Of a stretch of DNA of 64,000 nucleotides, positions 51,188-58,181 are shown in pieces. Both the position numbers and the translations under genes were made by a program. The stretch spans positions 1,043 through 65,042 of the forward strand of contig CAJTGE010000003.1 of the NCBI GenBank assembly GCA_910575795.1, given 5' to 3'. The stretch is from Clostridiaceae bacterium (GTDB lineage: Bacteria > Bacillota > Clostridia > Lachnospirales > Lachnospiraceae). Every line of letters begins with the position of its first letter. Positions within the stretch are counted from its first letter, which is position 1. Below the pieces are notes generated by a model. It made no database searches, was not told the origin of the DNA, and saw only the letters and a list, made by a program, of their open reading frames with translations.

Positions 51188-51298
51188 TTGCCTTTGCGCG
51201 GCGGCGGCTACAATACTACCTTGCAGGCGGGCGTTTTCGCACTGAACCTGAACAACCGCCGTTCGATTAGTAACGGAAATGTTGGCTTCCGCGCCGCT
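51188..51298 (+). repeat. Template repeat TR2, donor of the present VR
   Basis: 111 bp. All six differences from the VR are adenines here. It also shares the silent GCA (A at 51241) with the VR where TR1, TR3 and TR4 have GCG. In VR frame: LPLRGGGYNTTLQ then AGVFALNLNNRRSISNGNVG. This is the active or last-used template. Confidence 0.95.
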
Positions 51299-51465
51299 CT
51301 ACCCTCAAAGTCAGATACTTATGCCTTACGGGGCATAAGCCAGTACCGGGGGATAAAGGGGTTTGCTTCCGTGCCGCAGGGCAGAAAATACAATCCGTGC
51401 ATAAGCCGCCAGTAGCCCGGAGGGTGAAAGCCGCTTACTGTATAAAATTTGGGAATGGGCCATAG
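51299..51465 (+). ncRNA. Spacer RNA segment of unit 2 (sp2)
   Basis: 167 bases. Hairpin TTATGCC-TTACGG-GGCATAA (51319-51338). Compared with sp1, two pairs changed on both sides. A long-range stem TGCATAAGC with GCTTA-C-TGTA encloses a GCCC/GGGT hairpin. Closely related to sp3. Confidence 0.7.
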
Positions 51466-51576
51466 TTGCCTTTGCGCGGCGGCAACTGGAACAACGGCAC
51501 GCAGGCGGGCGTTTTCGCGCTGAACCTGAACAACCGCCGTTCGCTATCCAATGTAAGTGTTGGCTTCCGCGCCGCT
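51466..51576 (+). repeat. Template repeat TR3
   Basis: 111 bp. In VR frame: LPLRGGNWNNGTQ then AGVFALNLNNRRSLSNVSVG. A different loop design from TR2 at non-A positions, with AAC/AAT codons at the first loop and the shared AAC AAC pair. Confidence 0.93.
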
Positions 51577-51745
51577 CTACCCTTACAGTCAGATACCTAT
51601 GCCTTACGGGGCATATGCCAGTACCAGGGGGATAAAGGGGCCCGTTTCCGTGCCGCAGGGCAGAAAATACAATCCGTGCATAAGCCGCCAGTAGCCCGGA
51701 GGGTGAAAGCCGCTTACTGTATAAAAGTTTGGGAGCAGGCCATAG
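51577..51745 (+). ncRNA. Spacer RNA segment of unit 3 (sp3)
   Basis: 169 bases. Hairpin TATGCC-TTACGG-GGCATA (51598-51615). Distal part nearly identical to sp2 (AATCCGTGCATAAGCC...). Confidence 0.7.
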
Positions 51746-51856
51746 TTGCCTTTGCGCGGCGGCAATTTCGGTAATGTCGGGCAGGCGGGCGTTTTCGCGC
51801 TGAACCTGAACAACCGCCGTTCCAACAGCTATCACAATGTTGGCTTCCGCGCCGCT
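51746..51856 (+). repeat. Template repeat TR4
   Basis: 111 bp. In VR frame: LPLRGGNFGNVGQ then AGVFALNLNNRRSNSYHNVG. Distinct from the other three; last unit before the RT gene. Confidence 0.93.
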
Positions 51857-52019
51857 CTACCTCACAGTCAGATACCTATGCCTTATGGGGCATATGCCAG
51901 TACAGAGGGATAAAGGGGCCGGCTTCCATGCCGCAGGGCAGAAAATACAATGGTTGCAGAAACCGCCAGTAGCCCCCAGGGGTGAAAGCCGTTATATGCA
52001 ATATTTAACAGGTGGAAGC
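51857..52019 (+). ncRNA. Spacer RNA segment of unit 4 (sp4), RT leader
   Basis: 163 bases to the RT start. Hairpin TATGCC-TTATGG-GGCATA (51877-51894), with the loop C changed to T. Distal stem sequence like sp1. It ends in AACAGGTGGAAGC, the RT ribosome site. Confidence 0.7.
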
Positions 52020-53153
52020 ATGAAAAGCATTAAACATATTTTTGAACAGGTGACGGATTACGAAAACCTTTATAAAGCCTACATGAACGCCAGGATTTGC
52101 AAAAGGTACAGGCGGGAAGTGTTGCGCTTTTCGGCGCACTTGGAAGATAACCTTACGCAGATACAGCAGGAACTTGTAAGCGGCACTTATCAATTTGGGA
52201 AGTACCGTGAATTTTATATCTATGAACCAAAACAGCGGCTTATCATGGCGCAGTCGTTCCGTGACAGGGTGGTGCAGTGGGCGATTTATCAGCTATTGCA
52301 CCCGATATTCCAAAAGGGCTATATTTCAGATTCCTATGCCTGCATAGAGGGCAGGGGGACCCACAGCGCGGTTGAAAGGCTGCATTACTGGCTGAAACAG
52401 ACAGACAGGAAGCCGGAAAAGTTCTATTACCTGAAACTGGATATCAGCAAATATTTTTACAGAATAGACCATGCCGTGCTTATGGGGATTCTGGAAAGGC
52501 GGATTAAGGACGCCAGAATGATAGAACTGTTAAGCAGGATTGTAAACAGCAATACAAATTTCGGTTTGCCGCCTGGGAAGAGTCCAGGAGAAGTGCAGAA
52601 AGCGGAGCGGGTAAACGACAAGGGTATGCCGGTCGGGAATCTGTCAAGCCAGATGTTCGCAAATTTGTACATGAACGAGTTGGACCAGTATTGCAAGCGG
52701 GAATTGCGGATACATTACTATATCCGGTATATGGATGATGTGATTATCCTGCATGAAGATAAAAAGCAGTTGCACGAATGGAAAGACCTGATAAACACAT
52801 TCCTGCAGGAACGGCTGAAACTGGACCTGAATAAGAAAACTTGTATCAGGCCGGTAACGCTGGGGATTGAATTTTGCGGGTACAGGGTATGGGCAACCCA
52901 TACAAAGTTACGCAAAAGCACCGCCTTGAAGATGAAACGGAAGCTGAAACAGGTTCAGGAAAAATACGCGGCGGGTGAAATGACTTATGAAAGGGCCATG
53001 CAGACAGTAAATTCCTATATGGGGATACTGAAACACTGTGACAGCTACAGTTTGCGGCGGGCGATATTCGGGGAATACTTAAAGCCCCCGTATTATGACG
53101 GCTGGTTCTACTTACAACGGAATAGCATAGACGCAGAGGGCGACGGTAAATGA
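52020..53153 (+). CDS. drt: DGR reverse transcriptase
   Basis: 377 residues. Palm motifs: RLIMAQSFRDRVVQWAIYQL (motif 1-2 region), YLKLDISKYFYRID (motif 3), VGNLSSQMFANLYMNELD (motif 4; SQ in place of the usual SP is a DGR mark), YIRYMDDVIIL (catalytic YMDD, near residue 238) and a thumb region. It copies template RNA into A-mutagenised cDNA. ATG 52020 follows AGGTGG; an in-frame start at 51837 would run through TR4 and is rejected. Confidence 0.95.
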   Translation: MKSIKHIFEQVTDYENLYKAYMNARICKRYRREVLRFSAHLEDNLTQIQQELVSGTYQFGKYREFYIYEPKQRLIMAQSFRDRVVQWAIYQLLHPIFQKGYISDSYACIEGRGTHSAVERLHYWLKQTDRKPEKFYYLKLDISKYFYRIDHAVLMGILERRIKDARMIELLSRIVNSNTNFGLPPGKSPGEVQKAERVNDKGMPVGNLSSQMFANLYMNELDQYCKRELRIHYYIRYMDDVIILHEDKKQLHEWKDLINTFLQERLKLDLNKKTCIRPVTLGIEFCGYRVWATHTKLRKSTALKMKRKLKQVQEKYAAGEMTYERAMQTVNSYMGILKHCDSYSLRRAIFGEYLKPPYYDGWFYLQRNSIDAEGDGK

Positions 53154-53200
53154 CACCGCCGCTTTTTTATGTGGAAAAACAGAGAAAGGGGCCGTGCGGA

Positions 53201-53494
53201 ATGATGGAGCAGGAAAAAGATGTAATGCTTGAGATTTTGGAAAGGCTTACCAAAATCGAAACAAAGATTGACAGCTACAGCGACGCAAAGAAAAAGACCT
53301 ATGACAATGAAAAGGAAATCATAAAACTGAAAGGAGATATTGAAGCCCTGGAAAAAGAGAATGTCACGCAGAACGCAGAAATTGCGGAACTGAAAGAAAA
53401 GAACAGGTGGCTGTTTCGGACGGCGGCAGGGGCGGTGATTACCGGGCTTGTGGGTATCATCATAGCCATAATAGGCGCGGGGGTGGGCGTATGA
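53201..53494 (+). CDS. XhlA-like cell-lysis protein
   Basis: 97 residues: long coiled coil (EILERLTKIETKIDSYSDAKK...EALEKENVTQNAEIAELKEKN) and a C-terminal membrane segment (AVITGLVGIIIAIIGAGV). The XhlA layout, which works with a holin in PBSX. ATG ATG at 53201 after AAAGGGG. Confidence 0.8.
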   Translation: MMEQEKDVMLEILERLTKIETKIDSYSDAKKKTYDNEKEIIKLKGDIEALEKENVTQNAEIAELKEKNRWLFRTAAGAVITGLVGIIIAIIGAGVGV

Positions 53495-53889
53495 CATATG
53501 TAGCCGTTGCGCTTGCTGGGATTGCGGCAGGGTTTTTCATTACCCTGCTGTTTTTCCGCATACAGGCAGAAAAAAAGATGAAAAAGCGGATAAGGACCGG
53601 GGCAAACAGAGAAAAAGGAAAGCAGGACGGAGAGAAAATCAGCTTCACGAAAGCGGTTTTGTCCCTTGTCCTGCTTACTTACTTTTTCGGGCTTGCCGTG
53701 GGCGTGTATGTGACGCTGAAAGACTATTCACAGTTTGGGATTCTGGCTACATACATAGCAACGCCGACAACGACAGTGATCGCCCTGTATTGCTGGAAGT
53801 CGAAAGCGGAAAACATGATAAAGCTGAAAAAGTATTTCCCGGAAGAAACAAAGGACATTCCGGTAGACCTGAACAATATCAGCAGTTAG
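53491..53889 (+). CDS. Holin-like membrane protein
   Basis: 132 residues. N-terminal membrane helix, basic loop, then two more (VLSLVLLTYFFGLAVGVYVT; FGILATYIATPTTTVIALYCW). Start overlaps the XhlA-like stop. Holin function inferred from topology and the neighbouring endolysin. Confidence 0.68.
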   Translation: MTYVAVALAGIAAGFFITLLFFRIQAEKKMKKRIRTGANREKGKQDGEKISFTKAVLSLVLLTYFFGLAVGVYVTLKDYSQFGILATYIATPTTTVIALYCWKSKAENMIKLKKYFPEETKDIPVDLNNISS

Positions 53890-53901
53890 GAGGAAAACCA
53901 C

Positions 53902-54741
53902 ATGAAAATCAAAGAAAGTTTTGCAAAGAAAAACCGCTGTTATACCAACGGAACCAGAATCACGGTGAAAGGGCTTATGCTTCATTCCGTGGGCTGCCCG
54001 CAGCCGGACGCGGCGGTATTTGTGAAGAACTGGGACAGCGCGGCGGCCGGGGTTTGTGTACACGCTGTTTTGGGTGAGGACGGCATGGTGTACCAACTGC
54101 TGCCCTGGAACGTGAAAGCGTGGCACTGTGGAAGCGGCAGCAGGGGGAGCGGGAACAATACCTATATCGGCGTTGAAATGACGGAACCCGCAACAATCAA
54201 GTATACGGGCGGTGCTTCCTTTACGGACAAAAACCCGGAAGAAACAAAGCGGTTTGTGCAGGCAACCTATAAACACGCGGTTGATCTGTTCGCCCACCTC
54301 TGCAAACTTCACAACCTGAACCCACTGGCAGACGGGGTAATCATTTCCCATTCCGAGGGGCATAAAAGGGGGATTGCAAGCAATCACGGAGATGTGGAGC
54401 ATATCTGGAGCAGATACGGGCTTTCTATGGGGCAGTTCAGAAAGGACGTGAAAGCGGCCATGGACGGCACAGACGGCGTAAGCGGGGCAGGGGGTACAAA
54501 TATACCGCCGCAGGCAGAAAACGCCGGGAATGGGGCGAATATGAAGCCCTACACGGTAAGGATTACGGCAAGCGTGCTGAATGTGCGGAAAGGGCCGGGA
54601 ATAGGGTACAAAGTCACTACACAGGTAAAACGTGGAGAGGTATACACGATTGTAGCGGAGGAAATGAACGGCACTACAAAGTGGGGGAAGCTGAAAAGCG
54701 GGGCCGGGTATATCAGCCTTGCCTATACGCAGAAATGTTAA
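53902..54741 (+). CDS. Endolysin: N-acetylmuramoyl-L-alanine amidase with SH3b domain
   Basis: 279 residues. Amidase_2 domain (about 20-185): KGLMLHSVGCPQPD, YIGVEMTEPA, HSEGHKRGIASNHGDVEHIW supply zinc ligands and catalytic residues. A linker rich in Gly/Asn follows, then a bacterial SH3 domain (about 212-277; VTASVLNVRKGPGIGY type) for wall binding. No signal peptide, so release depends on the holin. The SH3b DNA is nearly identical to that of the next gene. Confidence 0.92.
   Translation: MKIKESFAKKNRCYTNGTRITVKGLMLHSVGCPQPDAAVFVKNWDSAAAGVCVHAVLGEDGMVYQLLPWNVKAWHCGSGSRGSGNNTYIGVEMTEPATIKYTGGASFTDKNPEETKRFVQATYKHAVDLFAHLCKLHNLNPLADGVIISHSEGHKRGIASNHGDVEHIWSRYGLSMGQFRKDVKAAMDGTDGVSGAGGTNIPPQAENAGNGANMKPYTVRITASVLNVRKGPGIGYKVTTQVKRGEVYTIVAEEMNGTTKWGKLKSGAGYISLAYTQKC
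54470..54737 (+). repeat. Direct repeat, SH3b module copy 1
   Basis: About 268 bases covering the linker and SH3 domain of the amidase, repeated with few changes at 55424-55691. Silent and conservative differences cluster in the middle. A recent duplication or gene conversion between the two lysins. Confidence 0.9.
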
Positions 54742-54754
54742 GGAGGGCGCAGGC

Positions 54755-55696
54755 ATGGCGGATTATATCGGCGCGCTGGTGAAAAGGTTTGAAAGCGGGA
54801 CGAAAGGAAGCCTTTCCCTTTCTTCGTGCGGGTATGACTGGGGGCTTAGTTGCGGTTCCTACCAGCTTACATTGCGCTGGGGGAACTGTATAAGTTTCCT
54901 GAAAAAGTATTTCCCGGACAAGGCAGAAGAACTTTATTTCACCAGCAGGAAAGACATAAAGACGGGGGAATGGCCCGGAAGCGAACACTGTTCCAGCCCT
55001 GAAAAAGTCATGGAGATATGGCGGGAATGTTACCAGGCGGCAGGGCAGGAAAAGTTCTTTCAGTATGAACATGAATACATACAGAACGCTTACTATGAAC
55101 AGATCATGAAGAAACTGCAGGGATATTTCAACCCGAACAACCATTCCAGGGCTATGCAGGAATGTATATGGAGTTGGGCGGTACACCAGGGAAGCGAGGG
55201 GGCGTATAAGGAATTTACCGCCGCCTGTACGGCAGCAGGAATAAACCCGCAGGCCACGGCGGCGGAAATCCTGCTGGATATTCTGTATGACAAGCGGTAT
55301 TCCGTGGCTGGCACAACCAGATATAAAAAAGGGGCGGGCAGGGATTCGGAGCGGGAAACGCTTAGAAGCTACTGCAATATAAAACCGCTTCCGTACCGCG
55401 GTGTATGCGCAAGCACAGGAGCCGCAGACGGCGTAAACGGGGCAGGGGGTACAAATATACCGCCGCAGGCAGAAAACGCCGGGAATGGGGCGAATATGAA
55501 GCCGTACACGGTAAGGATTACGGCAAGCGTGCTGAATGTGCGGAAAGGGCCGGGAACCGGGTACAAGATCGCCACGCAGGTAAAGCGGGGGGAGGTATTC
55601 ACGATTGTAGCGGAGGAAATGAACGGCACTACAAAGTGGGGGAAGCTGAAAAGCGGGGCTGGATATATCAGCCTTGCCTATACGGAAAAAAGATAA
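54755..55696 (+). CDS. Second lysin-like protein with SH3b domain
   Basis: 313 residues, ATG after AGGAGGGCG. The N-terminal 210 residues (ALVKRFESGTKGSLSLSS..YDWGLSCGSYQLTLRWG) resemble the lysozyme/chitosanase-like module of phage and Firmicute VgrG-like proteins; I cannot name the catalytic residues with confidence. The C-terminal SH3b domain matches the amidase's. Probably a second wall-cutting enzyme. Confidence 0.75.
   Translation: MADYIGALVKRFESGTKGSLSLSSCGYDWGLSCGSYQLTLRWGNCISFLKKYFPDKAEELYFTSRKDIKTGEWPGSEHCSSPEKVMEIWRECYQAAGQEKFFQYEHEYIQNAYYEQIMKKLQGYFNPNNHSRAMQECIWSWAVHQGSEGAYKEFTAACTAAGINPQATAAEILLDILYDKRYSVAGTTRYKKGAGRDSERETLRSYCNIKPLPYRGVCASTGAADGVNGAGGTNIPPQAENAGNGANMKPYTVRITASVLNVRKGPGTGYKIATQVKRGEVFTIVAEEMNGTTKWGKLKSGAGYISLAYTEKR
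55424..55691 (+). repeat. Direct repeat, SH3b module copy 2
   Basis: Second copy of the linker/SH3 module, in the gene after the amidase. Begins CAGACGGCGTAA as in copy 1. Confidence 0.9.
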
Positions 55697-55715
55697 TGTG
55701 ACCGATTCGGACACA
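55697..55715. repeat. Dispersed 19-bp palindrome, copy 6 (intergenic)
   Basis: TGTGACCGATTCGGACACA, exact, between the second lysin and the holin gene. Confidence 0.85.
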
Positions 55716-55738
55716 TGGAAAGAAGAGGTATAATAAAA

Positions 55739-56170
55739 ATGACAGTATTACATTTCATGCTGAAATATTGGGACAGTATTGTTCTGGTGGCGGTTGTGGC
55801 CGGGTTTATCCTGTATCTGATAAAGACCGGGCAGACAAAAATTTTAAAGAAAATCGCCGTCCGCCTGGTTACGGAAGCAGAGGGAGAATTGGGAAACGGA
55901 ACCGGGATTTTCAAGCAGGCGGCAGTCATTGAATGGCTGTATGATAAAATCCCTGCAGTGCTGAAAATCTTTTTCACACAGAAAGACCTTGAAAAGCTGG
56001 TGGATACCGTGGTGGAAGAGGTAAAGAAAAAGTGGGAGTGCAACGAGAGTATTCAGGAATACATTGAAAGCAAACAGCTTATGCGGCTGACGAGCCTGGA
56101 ATGTGGCGTTGAGGAAATCGACGTGGCGGGGGTAAGGCTGGAACCCGGCGCCATAGTAAAAATGGAATAG
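55739..56170 (+). CDS. LLH-type holin
   Basis: 143 residues. One N-terminal membrane helix (DSIVLVAVVAGFILYLI), then helices and VVEEVKKKWE; this matches the LLH family phage holins. ATG 55739 after AAGAGG. Unusual order, following the lysins. A terminator closes the operon at 56181. Confidence 0.75.
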   Translation: MTVLHFMLKYWDSIVLVAVVAGFILYLIKTGQTKILKKIAVRLVTEAEGELGNGTGIFKQAAVIEWLYDKIPAVLKIFFTQKDLEKLVDTVVEEVKKKWECNESIQEYIESKQLMRLTSLECGVEEIDVAGVRLEPGAIVKME

Positions 56171-56180
56171 CCTGATCTGG

Positions 56181-56219
56181 AAAGCCCCGTATGCGGAACT
56201 GCTGCATACGGGGCTTTTT
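56181..56219 (+). terminator. Terminator after holin gene
   Basis: AAAGCCCCGTATGC (56181-56194) pairs with GCATACGGGGCTTT (56204-56217), 14 perfect pairs, 9-base loop, T-run after. Symmetric A/T flanks let it stop the leftward gene at 56225 too. Confidence 0.88.
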
Positions 56220-56224
56220 GTCTA

Positions 56225-56551
56225 CTATAACCTGGTATTCATTCCAGTAGTTGCGGTGAAGATTTCCTGGAGCATATCACAGTAAACGCCTTTTACAACT
56301 TTCACGGATTCTTTCTTGTCTGCCGTAAACTGATAAGTGCGGCGGTTCAACCGGCCTGCCGTGAACCTGAAAAAGTCCATTGTGTAAGTATCATCACCAT
56401 TCAGGGTTATCCATAAGCGGTTCGCCCTGCTGTAGTTTTTGGGGAGCGTCATGCGCAGCGTATTGCCGTCTGCAAGGAGATTTTTTGCCCCGGTCATTGC
56501 CAGGAATTTGTTTCCGCCCAACTGTTCAAGAATAATATCTGCAACTTTCAT
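56225..56551 (-). CDS. Leftward small protein under cassette B, 108 aa
   Basis: MKVADIILEQLGGNKFLAMTGAKNLLADGN... ATG 56551 after GGAGG. Resembles small proteins (FLAMTGAKN..., LRMTLPKNYSRANRLWITLN) I associate with phage and integrative-element accessory genes; function unknown. Transcribed toward the holin terminator from cassette B. Confidence 0.7.
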   Translation of the reverse strand: MKVADIILEQLGGNKFLAMTGAKNLLADGNTLRMTLPKNYSRANRLWITLNGDDTYTMDFFRFTAGRLNRRTYQFTADKKESVKVVKGVYCDMLQEIFTATTGMNTRL

Positions 56552-56586
56552 TTTGATTTCCTCCGTGTGTTTCATTTGATGATGCT

Positions 56587-56673
56587 ATTATATACTGACG
56601 GAAGTATAATTTCAATAGGCAGGATGCACAAAATTACGGAAGTATACTTGTGTATTTTGCATACTTCCGTAAG
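56587..56673 (-). promoter_or_regulatory. Operator/promoter cassette B
   Basis: On the minus strand: -35 TTGAAA (56615-56610), 17-base spacer with TATACTTCCGTCAGTATA (56608-56591), -10 TATAAT (56592-56587). Flanking inverted pair TTACGGAAGTAT and ATACTTCCGTAA at 56634-56673. Confidence 0.85.
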
Positions 56674-56676
56674 TTT

Positions 56677-57015
56677 TTAAACAATATTCACGCTTCCTTG
56701 TTCCCCGTACTGGAATATGGCCTGAACCGTTTCCAGAAGTTCTTTCTTTGCAAGCCGCGCCAGCCGGGAAAGTTCTGCTTTTGTGGTACTTTTGAAGTGG
56801 TGGTACAGGCGGTCCTTATACTGTTCCAGGTGATAAGAATAGAAAGCGGCGGGGTTGCCTGCATTATCTTCCAGCCATTCGCAAGCCTGCTTCAAGTTGT
56901 AGTACAATGTATAGTGGCCTGCTTTCTGCCTTACTGTCAGGCGGATTTCCTTTAACTGCTTTTCCCCGGCTTCAAGTGCGGTCCGGCTGTAGGTTGCTTT
57001 TTCTGTCTTTAACAT
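56677..57015 (-). CDS. Leftward protein, 112 aa
   Basis: Helical, basic protein (MLKTEKATYSRTALEAGEKQLKEIRLTVRQ; YNLKQACEWLEDNAGNPAAFYSYHLEQ). Last gene of the cassette C or own transcript. Function unknown. Confidence 0.65.
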   Translation of the reverse strand: MLKTEKATYSRTALEAGEKQLKEIRLTVRQKAGHYTLYYNLKQACEWLEDNAGNPAAFYSYHLEQYKDRLYHHFKSTTKAELSRLARLAKKELLETVQAIFQYGEQGSVNIV

Positions 57016-57065
57016 TTTTTATACCTCCGATCTGGCATGGCGGCAGCAGTACCGCCGCCCAGTTT

Positions 57066-57332
57066 TTAGTTTTCTTTGTTCAGTTCGGTCCAGACGTGTG
57101 AACCGAGTTCCCGCATGGCTTCCGGTGTTTCTTTTACAAAGGTGAAAAAGATAAAGGTCATAAATTCTGATTTGGTCCGGCTCCACTCTTCCGGCGTCAT
57201 GTTGGGGTTTTGTGCCAGTTTCATTTCAAGGAGTTTTTGCGTAAGTTCCTGCCCTGCAGGAGAGTTCAGGGCGGTTCTTTCCGCTTCTGACACTTTTTCA
57301 ACAAAATCATTAAAATTCTCTGCTAACATCAT
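57066..57332 (-). CDS. Leftward protein, 88 aa
   Basis: All-helical, acidic (MMLAENFNDFVEKVSEAERTALNS...). ATG with AGAAAAAAG upstream (weak site). Function unknown. Confidence 0.62.
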   Translation of the reverse strand: MMLAENFNDFVEKVSEAERTALNSPAGQELTQKLLEMKLAQNPNMTPEEWSRTKSEFMTFIFFTFVKETPEAMRELGSHVWTELNKEN

Positions 57333-57390
57333 TCTTTTTTCTCCATATGCTTGTTTTGGTGGGGCAGCAGGAGCCGCCCCGGTGCTTAAT

Positions 57391-57615
57391 TTATGCTGTC
57401 AGGCTGGGAGCCATTGAGTACCGCCCCAGGGGGTAAACTGTTTCGGTGTTGGAGTATTCGGAAATCTTCTGATTGATTCGACACTTAAATGTTTCCCTGC
57501 CGTCCGTGAGGGTGATTGTTTTTTCTGTCCTTGCGGTGACTGTATAAGTCCAGACACATTCATGATTGCAAATGCTTGTCGTGCTGTACTGCTTCCCTAC
57601 TTCAAATTTTTTCAT
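57391..57615 (-). CDS. Leftward small protein under cassette C, 74 aa
   Basis: MKKFEVGKQYSTTSICNHECVWTYTVTARTEKTITL... is a beta-rich single-domain frame typical of small mobile-element proteins. ATG after AGGTAAGG. Function unknown. Confidence 0.68.
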   Translation of the reverse strand: MKKFEVGKQYSTTSICNHECVWTYTVTARTEKTITLTDGRETFKCRINQKISEYSNTETVYPLGRYSMAPSLTA

Positions 57616-57651
57616 CTTTCCTTACCTCCGTGTGCTTCATTTGATGATGAT

Positions 57652-57735
57652 ATTATATACTGACGGAAGTATATTTTCAATAGGCGGGACGCACAAAAAT
57701 ACGGAAGCATACTTGTGTATTTTGTATACTTCCGT
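57652..57735 (-). promoter_or_regulatory. Operator/promoter cassette C
   Basis: Minus strand: -35 TTGAAA (57680-57675), 17-base spacer with the palindrome at 57656-57673, -10 TATAAT (57657-57652), plus an inverted pair TACGGAAGCATAC/GTATACTTCCGTA at 57699-57735. Confidence 0.85.
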
Positions 57736-57767
57736 AATGCGAACCCCGGAGAACCGGGGCCCTGATA

Positions 57768-58151
57768 TTATGCTGTGATTTTTTCAAGAATTGGTAATGC
57801 TTTTTCGGCAAGCGCCTTTTTCCGTTTCTGCATAGTGGATTTTGCAGTTCTTTTGATTGCGGATTCTGCCGTCTTTTTTGAATTTACACCATACCCGGCG
57901 GCATCCCTCAAAATTGCAACCTCTTCTTTTGTCAGCTTTATAGCTTTCACTGTTTCAGGGTTGATGTGGAAACTTTCGGGGTGGCTTTTGGGCAATCCAG
58001 GGTAAAGATTTTCGCAGATCGGAATATACTCTTCATGCCCCATATTTTTGCCGATATTCCAGACAAAGAACCCTGCCGGAATACGGTCTACGATTTCGTA
58101 TGTCTTTGTATAACCCATTGTATCCTTTGTAGTGAGTGTGTTAGTTTTCAT
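57768..58151 (-). CDS. Leftward protein under cassette D, 127 aa
   Basis: N-terminal half beta-rich (YTKTYEIVDRIPAGFFVWNIGKNMG); C-terminal half basic and helical (AESAIKRTAKSTMQKRKKALAEKALP). ATG after GGAGG. Function unknown. Confidence 0.68.
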   Translation of the reverse strand: MKTNTLTTKDTMGYTKTYEIVDRIPAGFFVWNIGKNMGHEEYIPICENLYPGLPKSHPESFHINPETVKAIKLTKEEVAILRDAAGYGVNSKKTAESAIKRTAKSTMQKRKKALAEKALPILEKITA

Positions 58152-58181
58152 TTTTCTTTCCTCCGCTTAATTGATGATGAT

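Noticed and set aside
51101..51774. Two open frames (51101-51415, 51466-51774) reading through TR2 and TR3
   Set aside because: They exist because templates keep the VR frame open; starts lack ribosome sites and they break at spacer boundaries. These are template RNA, not genes.
51837..52019. Upstream in-frame extension of the reverse transcriptase through TR4 and its spacer
   Set aside because: Would translate the template and spacer. RT homology begins at MKSIKHIFEQ (52020), which has its own ribosome site.
50909..52019. Tandem repeats considered as a CRISPR array
   Set aside because: Units are about 279 bp with 111-114-bp repeats related to an adjacent gene; no short palindromic repeats or cas genes.
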